DNA of 46,526 nucleotides from Deltaproteobacteria bacterium (GTDB taxonomy: Bacteria; Myxococcota_A; Polyangia; JAAYKL01). A program made the translations under genes and the position numbers. The notes under the pieces are model-generated. The model made no database searches. It was given only the letters and a program-made list of their open reading frames with translations, and had not been told where the DNA came from. Below are positions 1 to 7,319 of this stretch, in pieces (the stretch's first letter is position 1; each line of letters begins with the position of its first letter). The stretch spans positions 1 to 46,526 of the forward strand of contig JAFGXQ010000042.1 of NCBI GenBank assembly GCA_016936575.1. The letters run 5' to 3'.

Positions 1-276
1 AATTATCTCCAATGCACCGCTGTATTTTGAGGGTATCAATTTCACCAATATTGGATAATGCCAATACCCAAGCACCGTAACCAGCGCCAGTTTTGCCGTT
101 AATCGTTCAATTATTCCTGATTCGTCATCGTTGATTACCGACTCACACCCCTAGTATTTAACGGAGATTTAATCACTGTCAGCGATATTCAGGAGGCGAT
201 ATTCAGGAGGATATTCAGGAGCGATATTCAGGAGCCCGCCGAGAAAAAAAGCTCTTCCACGATGAGACCCGAAATA
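1..276. other. Window-edge stretch without an intact gene
   Basis: No convincing intact gene is seen. Plus frame 2 is open from the window edge to a TAA at 56-58 and reads like the end of a secreted beta-rich protein (…APLYFEGINFTNIG). The same frame then stays open to a TAG near 150. This could be the decayed 3' end of a gene lying to the left, or chance. The stretch also holds the short tandem repeat at 184-234. It lies downstream of the minus-strand permease gene, and no ABC-transporter ATPase begins here. Confidence 0.3.
184..234. repeat. Four copies of a 12-bp unit, gatattcaggag
   Basis: Perfect copies of gatattcaggag lie at 184-195, 198-209, 210-221 and 223-234, separated by 2, 0 and 1 bases. 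The uneven spacing suggests slippage or an array of protein sites rather than coding repeats. It sits about 45 bp beyond the stop codon of the minus-strand permease. The function is unknown. Confidence 0.85.
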
Positions 277-1593
277 TCAGATTCTATGCTTTAACAGACA
301 TTGCTTCATTTGATTGATTACCAACTGGTCTATCCCTTTTTCTACGTCACATTCAAATTTCTCATTCGCATATGATTCCACAACGTCCAATGCCTGATTC
401 TTAAAAAAAGCGGGCATCTGCGGATCAGACAAAAACGAAATTGCCAGTGCGGCCTTTTCCGCAGACTGATCTGGAAATGCCTGAATGAACTCCATCTTTG
501 CCAATGCGTCACCACACTTCACATATTGACGGATCTTTTCATTTGAAACGTATTTCTGTATCCAAGGCTCAAAAGAATGAATTTGTTTGGCTTCTTCGTC
601 TTTTCTTTTCTGCTCAACCTGTTTGTTATCTTCCGCTATTCGCTGCGCAACTTTGGCCAATTGTGTATCTTCAACGTTTTGTTTTCTGGAAAGTATTGTC
701 CCCAAAAAGTAAATTCCCGCCGATATTGCGGCTGTCGCAGCGATTCCAACGATTACGTTTCGAGCCGCAACCATTTTTACTGGAGACTTCAGCAAATAGT
801 AAACAATCCCCTGTATGACAAGGACCACACCATAAAGCACAATGACCGCCGGACCACTGGGAAAATCTCCGAAGTATGACACCGCCAGCCCCATCACCGT
901 AACCAACGTACCGGTGGCCCAGCCGATGAGCAACTGATATTTCAGCTTCTGAGTCAGCAAAAAGGCCATGATGGCCGGCGCCACCAGAAACACGAAAACC
1001 AGAAGCACCCCGGCGATACGAACCGAGAAAGAAATAACAAAACCGAACGTCAAATAAAAAAGAAAGTCCCAGAACCGTACGTTCAACCCACTTTCATAGG
1101 CTTTTTGTGGAGACTCTGAAATCAACATAAACTGCTTTCGAAACAGGTAATGTACAATACCCACCGCTGAATATGCGATGGCTGCAATCCCCACATCACC
1201 CCATTTGGCCCAGAGAATACTCCCGACCAGAATATCATCAACGTGTTCCGCGCCACTTGTTTTCTGAATCACCAAAATCGCCATCGCTGCACATATCGCA
1301 TAAAACAAACCGATGACGGCCTCCTGCGGAATGGTGTCGCTTTTCATTCTGGTAAGCGCAAAAATCGCTGCGCCGATGGTGGCGAACACAATCGAGAAAA
1401 CCAGGGAGGCACCGGATTCGGGAAGAATGCCGAAAACAAACCCCATCGTGGTTCCCAATGCTGCTGTCTGCGCCAACGCCAAATCCACAAAAATCACCCG
1501 ACGCTTCAATACATGGATTCCCAGATACGTATGAATAGCAACCAGCACCATGCATTCGGCAAAGGGGGCGGCCATAATTTCAAGTATATTCAT
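277..1593 (-). CDS. ABC-3 family metal permease (ZnuB-like) with long C-terminal extension
   Basis: This is the membrane subunit of a zinc/manganese/iron-type ABC importer in the inner membrane. About 290 N-terminal residues form the hydrophobic ABC-3 core, with family-like segments such as VDLALAQTAALG and GPAVIVLYG. The ATG at 1593 is chosen because GGGAG precedes it; the open frame runs 17 codons further up without a better start. The family is usually about 260-290 residues, but this protein has 438. After the core come one more hydrophobic segment (around AATAAISAGIYFLG), a charged helical stretch (QRIAEDNKQVEQKRKDEEAK) and a roughly 90-residue Cys-containing helical tail. The gene starts 19 bp after the binding-protein gene, so they are co-transcribed. 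No ATPase gene is in view. The metal specificity cannot be read from the sequence. Confidence 0.85.
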   Translation of the reverse strand: MNILEIMAAPFAECMVLVAIHTYLGIHVLKRRVIFVDLALAQTAALGTTMGFVFGILPESGASLVFSIVFATIGAAIFALTRMKSDTIPQEAVIGLFYAICAAMAILVIQKTSGAEHVDDILVGSILWAKWGDVGIAAIAYSAVGIVHYLFRKQFMLISESPQKAYESGLNVRFWDFLFYLTFGFVISFSVRIAGVLLVFVFLVAPAIMAFLLTQKLKYQLLIGWATGTLVTVMGLAVSYFGDFPSGPAVIVLYGVVLVIQGIVYYLLKSPVKMVAARNVIVGIAATAAISAGIYFLGTILSRKQNVEDTQLAKVAQRIAEDNKQVEQKRKDEEAKQIHSFEPWIQKYVSNEKIRQYVKCGDALAKMEFIQAFPDQSAEKAALAISFLSDPQMPAFFKNQALDVVESYANEKFECDVEKGIDQLVINQMKQCLLKHRI

Positions 1594-1612
1594 TGATATT
1601 CTCCCGGGATGG

Positions 1613-2671
1613 CTACTTGTTCGCCGCAGCAAGCAGTTTATCAATCCAAATATCGAACTGATGAAAAAATGTATCCATGTGGGACTCGCCTTCCGGACTC
1701 AACGCAGTGATCACCGCTTCGGCATTCACTTTATTTGCAACAGAACGAACCTTGCCGACATCGAAGTAATTTGCTGCCAGCATCACTTTCACTTTTTCCT
1801 TTTTCATCTTTTGAATCAGCGACGACACATGTCCGGGGCTCGGCGGAATGCCGGGTTTCGGTTCCATATACCCGATCACTTCGATTCCGAACAGCGTTGT
1901 GAAATAGCCCCAATTTTTATGAAATGTTACGATCTTCAGATGTCTGAGAGGTAACGCCTTCTTCATCCAGCCCCCAAGCAAATCGATCAGCTTTTTCCCC
2001 TTGTATTCTTTTCCTTCAAGAAACGAAACCAGCTTTCCTTGCTCAGCCAATCGAGTCAGTGTCTTGGCGCCGAGCATTTCTACAAGTGGTTTTCCAAACG
2101 TACGAACATCCACTTCGTTTTTAAAACGCTCCAAATTTTCTTTGAAAAAAGCACAGTCCTTAGGGGCCACCTTGCACAACCCGGTGCAGATATTTTCAGC
2201 GATAATCTTCCCATGAAGTGGACTGGTGTGGATGTGCGGATTTCCATATACATGAACATCCCCTTCCGCACGACTCACGGTGGTGGGTTTTTCACTGACT
2301 TGAATGCCCGCGCTGGCAGCGACATACCCTTTCTGACCGCTGCGGATATTGGGATTATTCGACATATCAACCAACGGAGGTGCCCACAGTTCCAAATCCA
2401 AACCGGTGGCCACAAACACATCTGCCTGTTTCAATTTAGCGGCCAAAGATGGTTTGGGACGCACAATATGCGGGTCCTGATTTCCCTTCACGATAGCGCT
2501 TACAATGACTTTGTCACCGCCAACCGCTTCAGCAATGGATTTAAACGCGGTTTGGGTGACCACCACATTTAACTGCTTTGCCTGGCTTACCGCCGATACG
2601 GCGAAAACACATGCGAATACAACAAATGCGCCGGCGAGAGCGGCAACCTTATTTCGAAAGATACTGTTCAT
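1613..2671 (-). CDS. Periplasmic metal-binding protein of an ABC importer (ZnuA-like, cluster A-I)
   Basis: Captures a divalent metal, most likely zinc or manganese, in the periplasm and delivers it to the permease downstream. Residues 1-31 form a signal peptide ending near VSQA. Family landmarks are visible: DPH with His68, GNPHIHTSP with His146, TFHKNWGY with His251 and NYFD with Asp304, the expected three His plus one acid. The His-rich loop of typical ZnuA is short here (DVHVYGNPHIH). The ATG at 2671 is preceded by AGGAG; a TTG ten codons upstream overlaps the porin stop and is less likely. The length of 352 aa is slightly above the family norm. It lies between the porin gene and the permease gene on the same strand, so it looks like the middle gene of an import operon. 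Metal identity is inferred. Confidence 0.88.
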   Translation of the reverse strand: MNSIFRNKVAALAGAFVVFACVFAVSAVSQAKQLNVVVTQTAFKSIAEAVGGDKVIVSAIVKGNQDPHIVRPKPSLAAKLKQADVFVATGLDLELWAPPLVDMSNNPNIRSGQKGYVAASAGIQVSEKPTTVSRAEGDVHVYGNPHIHTSPLHGKIIAENICTGLCKVAPKDCAFFKENLERFKNEVDVRTFGKPLVEMLGAKTLTRLAEQGKLVSFLEGKEYKGKKLIDLLGGWMKKALPLRHLKIVTFHKNWGYFTTLFGIEVIGYMEPKPGIPPSPGHVSSLIQKMKKEKVKVMLAANYFDVGKVRSVANKVNAEAVITALSPEGESHMDTFFHQFDIWIDKLLAAANK

Positions 2672-2697
2672 TACGAATTCTCCTATGTTGAGTCTAA

Positions 2698-4170
2698 TCA
2701 ATATTTCTCGTGTTTGTGGGGCCCGGCTGCGAAATCAATTTGCAGCATCACCCGGTTGTCTGTTCGAAGAGCCAGATCACCGTCCGGTGCGACAAAGGGA
2801 ACCTTCGCTTCATGCGCGTATTCGAGTCGCATGTACACAAATTCGCTTTGCCAGAAAGTAATGTAGGGAACGATATCAAATGCCCATGCTGTTTCCGAGC
2901 GCACTGTCGGCAACGCGACATCTCCGCGTATTCCCAAAAACATAATCTCACTCGCCCGAAAATCCAGATAGGAATACACACCGAACGAATACCGCTTGCC
3001 ATCGGAATCAGACTCTCCCGAAGATAAGAATGCCACATCGGTGCTTCGTTCTTTCGATGCAACATACGCTTCGCTTCTCCAGGTGAACGACCGATACTTC
3101 GCCCGCTGCAGCGGCGTCCACTGCAATGTCAGGTCAACGCCACCCGCCCAGGTGTGACGCCACGGTTCATTTTCAAGACTGACCGCGTTCTCAGAAAGAT
3201 ACCCACGCTTGTTATTCAATCCCCACATGCCCGACAAGCCAAACTCTATATAAGTGTTATCATTTATATCCCAATAATTTTTCAAATGTGTAAGAACCGA
3301 CGGTACGCTGAAAAACTCGCCGGCCAGCAGGGTATCATTCTCGCCGTTGGTCACCTCCAGACTCAGTTCATTGGCATGCGCCCATAGAGGAGGTAAAAAC
3401 CATTTCATCATTACGCCTGTTTGGGCAAGGCCTTCGTCACCGAGTACCGCGCGCATCGCCAGTGGATACGATGTCTGATCCAAATCGTGCGCATGCCAAC
3501 GATTTACAACACCGAAATTCTGTCTGAACCGCCCCACAGTAATCGAAATGGAGGGAATCACACCGAACCAGGTGATATACATTTCCTCCACCGCCACTGC
3601 CGGTTCAGAACCGGGAATGAATGCGATTGCTCCTTTAAACGATGAAAACGGATCCAACGTATGCTGAACATGTAACGAAACCTCTCGCAAAGAAAAACCC
3701 GAACGCTCACCGGCGTCACTGTAGTACCGATGTTCGTCATCTATTATCAAAGTAGTCAGCATGTCTGCACTCACACTGATTTCAGGGTTCAATTTCTGCA
3801 ACGCCAGCACACCCCAAAGAAAACTTCGCTCTTCGGGCGGGTTCTGGTCGATAGGAGACTCCGCCTCATCTCGGGCTGCCTGAATCAACGCTTCCAGCTC
3901 CGCATCCTCATTCTGCTGCTCTATTTTCTGCAATCTCTCCTTCAGCAATTCGACATCGGCTTTCAGCGTCGCGTTTTCTTCTTCAACCGTCTGCAATCGT
4001 TTCGCAGACGCACTTTCAATGGGTTCTGTCTGCGTCAATTCAACCGTAGACTCCTGGCCGAAAACCGCCCCTCCCCCAAGACAAATAATTCCGCAAATAA
4101 TACCCCGAATAATTCCAACATTTTGTCCACCAAATGCCGGGGGCGTCCCCCGACGTATGTATTTCAACAT
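2698..4170 (-). CDS. Outer-membrane porin-like protein with N-terminal coiled coil, metal-import associated
   Basis: A predicted outer-membrane beta-barrel of 490 aa. The ATG at 4170 follows AGGAATTGAT and gives a hydrophobic signal segment (IIRGIICGIICLGGGAVFGQ). Residues around 55-90 form a heptad-rich coiled coil (VEEENATLKADVELLKERL). The remainder shows alternating aromatic strands typical of barrels, such as SISITVGRFRQNFGVV and MYITWFGVIPS, and ends in a His/Lys-rich tail with a terminal Tyr. No TonB box or plug domain is seen, so passive uptake is more likely than TonB-dependent uptake. Its stop falls 26 bp before the start of the metal-binding protein gene, which suggests it brings the same metal across the outer membrane. 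The barrel is clear from pattern; the substrate is inferred from context. It shares its layout, but no obvious close sequence match, with the protein at 43708-45375. Confidence 0.75.
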   Translation of the reverse strand: MLKYIRRGTPPAFGGQNVGIIRGIICGIICLGGGAVFGQESTVELTQTEPIESASAKRLQTVEEENATLKADVELLKERLQKIEQQNEDAELEALIQAARDEAESPIDQNPPEERSFLWGVLALQKLNPEISVSADMLTTLIIDDEHRYYSDAGERSGFSLREVSLHVQHTLDPFSSFKGAIAFIPGSEPAVAVEEMYITWFGVIPSISITVGRFRQNFGVVNRWHAHDLDQTSYPLAMRAVLGDEGLAQTGVMMKWFLPPLWAHANELSLEVTNGENDTLLAGEFFSVPSVLTHLKNYWDINDNTYIEFGLSGMWGLNNKRGYLSENAVSLENEPWRHTWAGGVDLTLQWTPLQRAKYRSFTWRSEAYVASKERSTDVAFLSSGESDSDGKRYSFGVYSYLDFRASEIMFLGIRGDVALPTVRSETAWAFDIVPYITFWQSEFVYMRLEYAHEAKVPFVAPDGDLALRTDNRVMLQIDFAAGPHKHEKY

Positions 4171-4307
4171 ATCAATTCCTGTTCTGGGTACAGCGATGTC
4201 AACAAATGTGCTCCGCTGCACGTTTTTTTAAGGCCATGGCGTCGCGCACACATAACAAGTGCACCTGGCGTCAAGAACACCTTTTACCAACCAATTTTTT
4301 TGTTCCC

Positions 4308-4357
4308 GCATCAAAGCGAATTCGCAACGCCTTACGCAGCTGCACGTCGTTTGATGC
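4308..4357. other. Inverted repeat enclosing two smaller palindromes
   Basis: Arms gcatcaaa (4308-4315) and tttgatgc (4350-4357) pair perfectly. Inside lie a 10-bp palindrome gcgaattcgc (4316-4325) and an 8-bp palindrome gcagctgc (4336-4343). The block occupies the gap between the stop of the 155-aa gene and the porin start. No U-tract follows on either strand, so it is not a standard terminator. An operator, a processed mRNA structure or a small RNA are all possible. Confidence 0.45.
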
Positions 4358-4369
4358 TCTTCAATGGAA

Positions 4370-4837
4370 TTATTGTTGATTGAAAGGGGGGGAATGTTTC
4401 GGTGCGAACCTTAAAACAGCACCGACTGTCGCATACAGAAGATCGGTATGATAATTGACTTCTGAAAAAAACCGAATCGCCGCAGATACCCGTTGTTCAA
4501 CAGAATGAAGCTGATTCAGTAGAATGCCGTTGGCCGACAAACAATAAGTAAATAAAATTTGAACAGATGTCGCATTCGACACTGACGCGCCGAAGTCTAA
4601 ACCCTGGCGAACAGCACTTTCAGGTACAACCTCACCAGATGAAGAATCGAGATGATGGCCCTCAAACACGGGCACAATATCGTAAAATTCGCCACTCGAT
4701 AAATTAAAGTAATGTTCGTGACGCGCTGTGGCTAAATGGATAAACGGCAAAAAAATTCCAGCGATAATACCGCCAGCTAGCAGTTGCAGACCCAATCGCC
4801 GTAAGATTATCGGCGCGTTTTTGTCTCTTACATCCAT
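4370..4837 (-). CDS. Hypothetical membrane-anchored protein, His-containing
   Basis: I do not recognise this family. The predicted 155-aa product has one hydrophobic N-terminal segment (LGLQLLAGGIIAGIFLPFIHLA), so it is probably exported or anchored in the inner membrane with the rest in the periplasm. Just after the anchor comes a stretch with several His and acidic residues (ARHEHYFN, then FEGHHLD) that could bind metal, which would fit its place ahead of the metal-import genes. The start is uncertain: the ATG at 4837 is listed, but a GTG at 4858 is in frame and neither has a clear ribosome binding site. It is followed by a 199-bp gap before the porin gene, on the same strand. Confidence 0.55.
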   Translation of the reverse strand: MDVRDKNAPIILRRLGLQLLAGGIIAGIFLPFIHLATARHEHYFNLSSGEFYDIVPVFEGHHLDSSSGEVVPESAVRQGLDFGASVSNATSVQILFTYCLSANGILLNQLHSVEQRVSAAIRFFSEVNYHTDLLYATVGAVLRFAPKHSPPFNQQ

Positions 4838-4907
4838 CGCATCTTTTTTAATGAACACAATTCACAAAATCAATATTAATCCATAAAATTGTGAGACAAA
4901 TAATTCA

Positions 4908-5708
4908 TTACTGAAATGTCGCAACCATTCCTGTAGATATTTCAGCGGCTAAAGACTCTGGTGACTGAGGAATATCGAGATACACCTGGTTGATGAACTT
5001 GATACGATCATGAACAGCAACATTCACCCCCACAGCTACCCCACCGACTTCTATCGATGACTCCAGGGGGGATGCCACAGTATGAAGCACCAGATCATAT
5101 TCAAAAAAAATCTGATACCCGTCCCCCAATGTTGCATACACTCCCCACAAGCCCACAAGCTGAAATTCGTCTCGGTATTCCCCCACCGTCGTAAAATCGT
5201 ACTGAGGATATTGCCTACATAAAGCGATTCCACTGCGCAGATACGATCCCACCGTTTTCTGTTGCGGATGTAAGTCAACATTCAACTCCACCAAAGAAGA
5301 CATCGTATACGCTTTCCTTTCAAAGGAAGTCTCCCAAATCAAATCCCCATCAAAAAACCGCGTGTCCACAATGGTTCCCAATATCCCCAAAGCAACCACT
5401 GCCCCCTCGTCGGCAATATCACTGTTCGAATCAACGACAATACCGATATATCCACTAAGTTGATCCCAAATGCCATACCCGAAAACCACTTCTCCAAACA
5501 TCGAATATTCATACAATTCCAAGCCAGTCCCAGCGACGCCTGTGTACAGCTCAAAATCTATTGCCCCCTTCTCGAACGGCTCTACCGTATCGGCTGTGTG
5601 TCCCTTTTCAGGAACCGCTATAAAAAATATCATTGCAACCGAAAATCCAACCGGAATTCCTGCGGACAACCCAGCAGACAACAACATTCCTCGATCTATT
5701 TCTCTCAC
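4908..5708 (-). CDS. Predicted outer-membrane beta-barrel protein of unknown function
   Basis: A 266-aa product read from a GTG at 5708, chosen because GAGGAG stands six bases ahead and a hydrophobic signal segment follows (SAGIPVGFSVAMIFFIAVP). The mature part has many alternating strands rich in Gly and aromatics (YGIWDQLSGYIGIVV, YQIFFEYDLVLHTVA, IEVGGVAVGVNVAV) and ends ATFQ, close to the C-terminal aromatic expected of outer-membrane proteins. The pattern resembles small transporter-like barrels, such as those grouped as MetA-pathway-of-phenol-degradation barrels, but no diagnostic motif was found. It lies 70 bp upstream of the His-containing 155-aa gene and 110 bp downstream of the Cys-rich peptide gene, all on the minus strand. 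Confidence 0.6.
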   Translation of the reverse strand: MREIDRGMLLSAGLSAGIPVGFSVAMIFFIAVPEKGHTADTVEPFEKGAIDFELYTGVAGTGLELYEYSMFGEVVFGYGIWDQLSGYIGIVVDSNSDIADEGAVVALGILGTIVDTRFFDGDLIWETSFERKAYTMSSLVELNVDLHPQQKTVGSYLRSGIALCRQYPQYDFTTVGEYRDEFQLVGLWGVYATLGDGYQIFFEYDLVLHTVASPLESSIEVGGVAVGVNVAVHDRIKFINQVYLDIPQSPESLAAEISTGMVATFQ

Positions 5709-5743
5709 ATTCAACTCCTCGTTTTTTGATGTACGACTCCGTT

Positions 5744-5777
5744 GCGCTCCTTTGCATACAACATAGCGAAGGGGCGC
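5744..5777 (+). other. Strong 12-bp intergenic hairpin
   Basis: gcgctcctttgc (5744-5755) pairs over its full length with gcgaaggggcgc (5766-5777) around a ten-base loop. Ten pairs are Watson-Crick and two are G-U when read on the plus strand; the minus strand would have two A-C mismatches instead. It lies 36-69 bp upstream of the GTG of the minus-strand barrel gene. A second short hairpin, gtggg…cccac (about 5790-5805), is next to it. No U-tract follows, so a terminator is not supported. Confidence 0.5.
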
Positions 5778-5818
5778 GCAGCGAATCAGTGGGAACGACC
5801 CCACCGTCGCCGTCCTGT

Positions 5819-5995
5819 TTATTTGCGTTTCAATGTAACTATCTGCACTTCCGGCTTGGGCTCTTTACCGGCATTGCAGCAGCCTGCACAATCGCCGCAT
5901 CCGTTGGACGAATTCGGCTTCTTTTTAAATGTCCGAATGATACCCGGGGCCAAAATCAATCCCCCGATACCGATTGCAAACAAAAACATCCACAT
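5819..5995 (-). CDS. Small Cys-rich single-pass membrane protein (FeoB-associated type)
   Basis: A 58-aa protein with one N-terminal membrane helix (WMFLFAIGIGGLILAPGII), a basic stop-transfer stretch (RTFKKKP) and a compact cysteine cluster, CGDCAGCC. This layout recalls the small FeoB-associated Cys-rich membrane proteins linked to ferrous iron transport, but no feoA or feoB lies in the window, so the match is one of form only. The ATG at 5995 is preceded by GAGG at five bases; a TTG seven codons upstream is less likely. It heads the minus-strand run that leads into the metal-import genes, and a metal-handling or redox role is inferred from the cysteines and the context. Confidence 0.6.
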   Translation of the reverse strand: MWMFLFAIGIGGLILAPGIIRTFKKKPNSSNGCGDCAGCCNAGKEPKPEVQIVTLKRK

Positions 5996-6077
5996 TGGGA
6001 CCTCACTTGTTTCCAAATGGGAATCATACCCACGAGGTATAACTACCCAATGTAGACACGTCTGTCAAATATTTTTA

Positions 6078-6128
6078 TCGCTATTTTAGCGAAATTTTCC
6101 TGTACCTTCACGCAATACCTTCACGCAA
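6078..6128. repeat. Short hairpin and a 13-bp tandem duplication in a gene gap
   Basis: tcgcta-ttt-tagcga (6078-6092) forms a six-pair hairpin followed on the plus strand by TTTT at 6095-6098, a weak terminator shape although no plus-strand gene ends here. Next to it taccttcacgcaa occurs twice in perfect tandem (6103-6115 and 6116-6128). The 170-bp gap lies between the lipoprotein stop and the Cys-rich peptide start. Confidence 0.55.
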
Positions 6129-6165
6129 GGCGGGTTATTCACAACATACAGTATCGAGTGAAAGA

Positions 6166-7143
6166 TTACAGCGTACACTGCCCGGGGCTGGAGAGGCACC
6201 ATTCATTGGACCCGCACAAATACACGTCTTCACAGGTAGCGCCCCCGTTGCAATTGTCGTCTGACCAGCATTGAAGTCCTTCCGGATTGTGCAAACAAAT
6301 ATCACCGCGGTCACCCATTTCATGGCAGGAATATCCCTCCGCGCAATCAGCAGACCCCGGAGACGCATCGCACGCGCCGTCCGAAGCATCCACACAGGTT
6401 CCCATGGTATCGGGTACCAGACACATGGCCTCGCAGTGGCACACAGAGGCCCCCTCACAGAACGAATGGGCCATTTCGCTGCAGTCCGCCATGCTCCAGC
6501 AGCGCTCGGATTCGTGAATAAGCGCCTTACAGACACCCATGGAAATTCCGTCCATATCCAGATTGGTGGGAACACACTGCACGCCGTCCGCAGTGCAGGG
6601 ACAATCTGAATTGCAGCAACTGGTACTGATGAAATTGCATTTTTCAGTATCGGTATCACTATCCGTGTCGCTGTCGCTATCTGCGTCTGCATCAGTATCT
6701 GTGTCGCTGTCGCTATCTGCATCCGTATCGCTATCTGCATCCGTATCGCTATCTGCATCCGTGTCGCTATCGCTGTCAGTGTCCGCATCGGTGTCGCTGT
6801 CACTATCCGTGTCGCTATCGCTGTCGGTGTCCGCGTCGGTGTCACTGTCACTATCCGTGTCGCTATCTGCATCCGTGTCACTGTCTGTGTCACTATCCGT
6901 GTCGCTATCTGTGTCACTGTCGGTGTCTGCGTCGGTTGAGCTATCTGAATCCGTCAACCCGCCGGAGTCCGAATCAGACGAAGGCGGGCCATCGTCGCTT
7001 GAACTGTCGCTATCAGCGTCGGTGTCAGAATCCGTGTCACTGTCCGTATCGGTCGACGTATCTTCGTCAACGGACTTGCTCTCCGCACCGCATCCGAACA
7101 TCAGAACGCATCCAAAACAAAATAATAAAAAGCAATTATTCAT
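6166..7143 (-). CDS. Surface lipoprotein with Asp/Ser/Thr repeat linker and Cys-rich domain
   Basis: A 325-aa lipoprotein. The signal peptide ends in the lipobox LMFGC with Cys18. Residues about 25-165 are almost wholly Asp, Ser and Thr in DSDT/DADS units, a flexible and strongly acidic spacer. The C-terminal 155 residues hold about 25 cysteines in small clusters ([22 protein letters not shown]), suggesting several disulfide-knotted modules. Long SDT linkers of this kind are common in lipoproteins of Myxococcota and Bradymonadales, where they are thought to hold domains away from the outer membrane. The ATG at 7143 has a GGGAGG site eight bases ahead and a near-consensus promoter. The binding target is unknown. 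Confidence 0.85.
   Translation of the reverse strand: MNNCFLLFCFGCVLMFGCGAESKSVDEDTSTDTDSDTDSDTDADSDSSSDDGPPSSDSDSGGLTDSDSSTDADTDSDTDSDTDSDTDSDTDADSDTDSDSDTDADTDSDSDTDSDSDTDADTDSDSDTDADSDTDADSDTDADSDSDTDTDADADSDSDTDSDTDTEKCNFISTSCCNSDCPCTADGVQCVPTNLDMDGISMGVCKALIHESERCWSMADCSEMAHSFCEGASVCHCEAMCLVPDTMGTCVDASDGACDASPGSADCAEGYSCHEMGDRGDICLHNPEGLQCWSDDNCNGGATCEDVYLCGSNEWCLSSPGQCTL
6655..7065 (-). repeat. Low-complexity coding repeat (DSDT/DADS units)
   Basis: The linker of the lipoprotein is built from six-base units such as tcggtg, tcgcta and tctgca on the plus strand, often in 18-base higher-order blocks. Within it a longer string (tatcgctatctgcatccg) recurs nearly unchanged around 6730-6760. 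Such DNA can change length by slippage. An interruption rich in Gly, Pro and Ser lies at about 6945-6995. Confidence 0.85.
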
Positions 7144-7178
7144 GGTGTTTTCCTCCCTTTAATTGTAAAGATGCGTTC

Positions 7179-7207
7179 ATTATACCAACCCAATTGTTTT
7201 CTCTCAA
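7179..7207 (-). promoter_or_regulatory. Sigma70-type promoter of the SDT lipoprotein gene
   Basis: Read on the minus strand: TTGAGA (7207-7202), a 17-base spacer, then a perfect TATAAT (7184-7179). Transcription would begin near 7172, leaving a leader of about 29 bases that contains the GGGAGG ribosome binding site. Both hexamers and the spacing fit the consensus, so the lipoprotein gene probably has its own promoter and does not depend on the giant protease gene upstream. Confidence 0.7.
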
Positions 7208-7319
7208 CAAACAACACACGCAAAAAATCGAGTTTCGAATTAACGGTGTCACCTGGCGTAAGCGGAAACACAACATTCTGCGGGTGTTCGTGCTCAGAGT
7301 TCTATTTGAGGAATGAAAG

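Noticed and set aside
6655..7065. Possible CRISPR array
   Set aside because: Units are 6-18 bases, in frame with a lipoprotein, and there are no unique spacers of constant length and no cas genes.
6135..7162. Long open frames on both strands opposite or shifted against the SDT repeat (Thr/Ile/Arg-rich and Ser/Val-rich products)
   Set aside because: They are by-products of the hexamer repeat. Only the minus frame at 6166-7143 has a ribosome binding site, a lipobox and a promoter.
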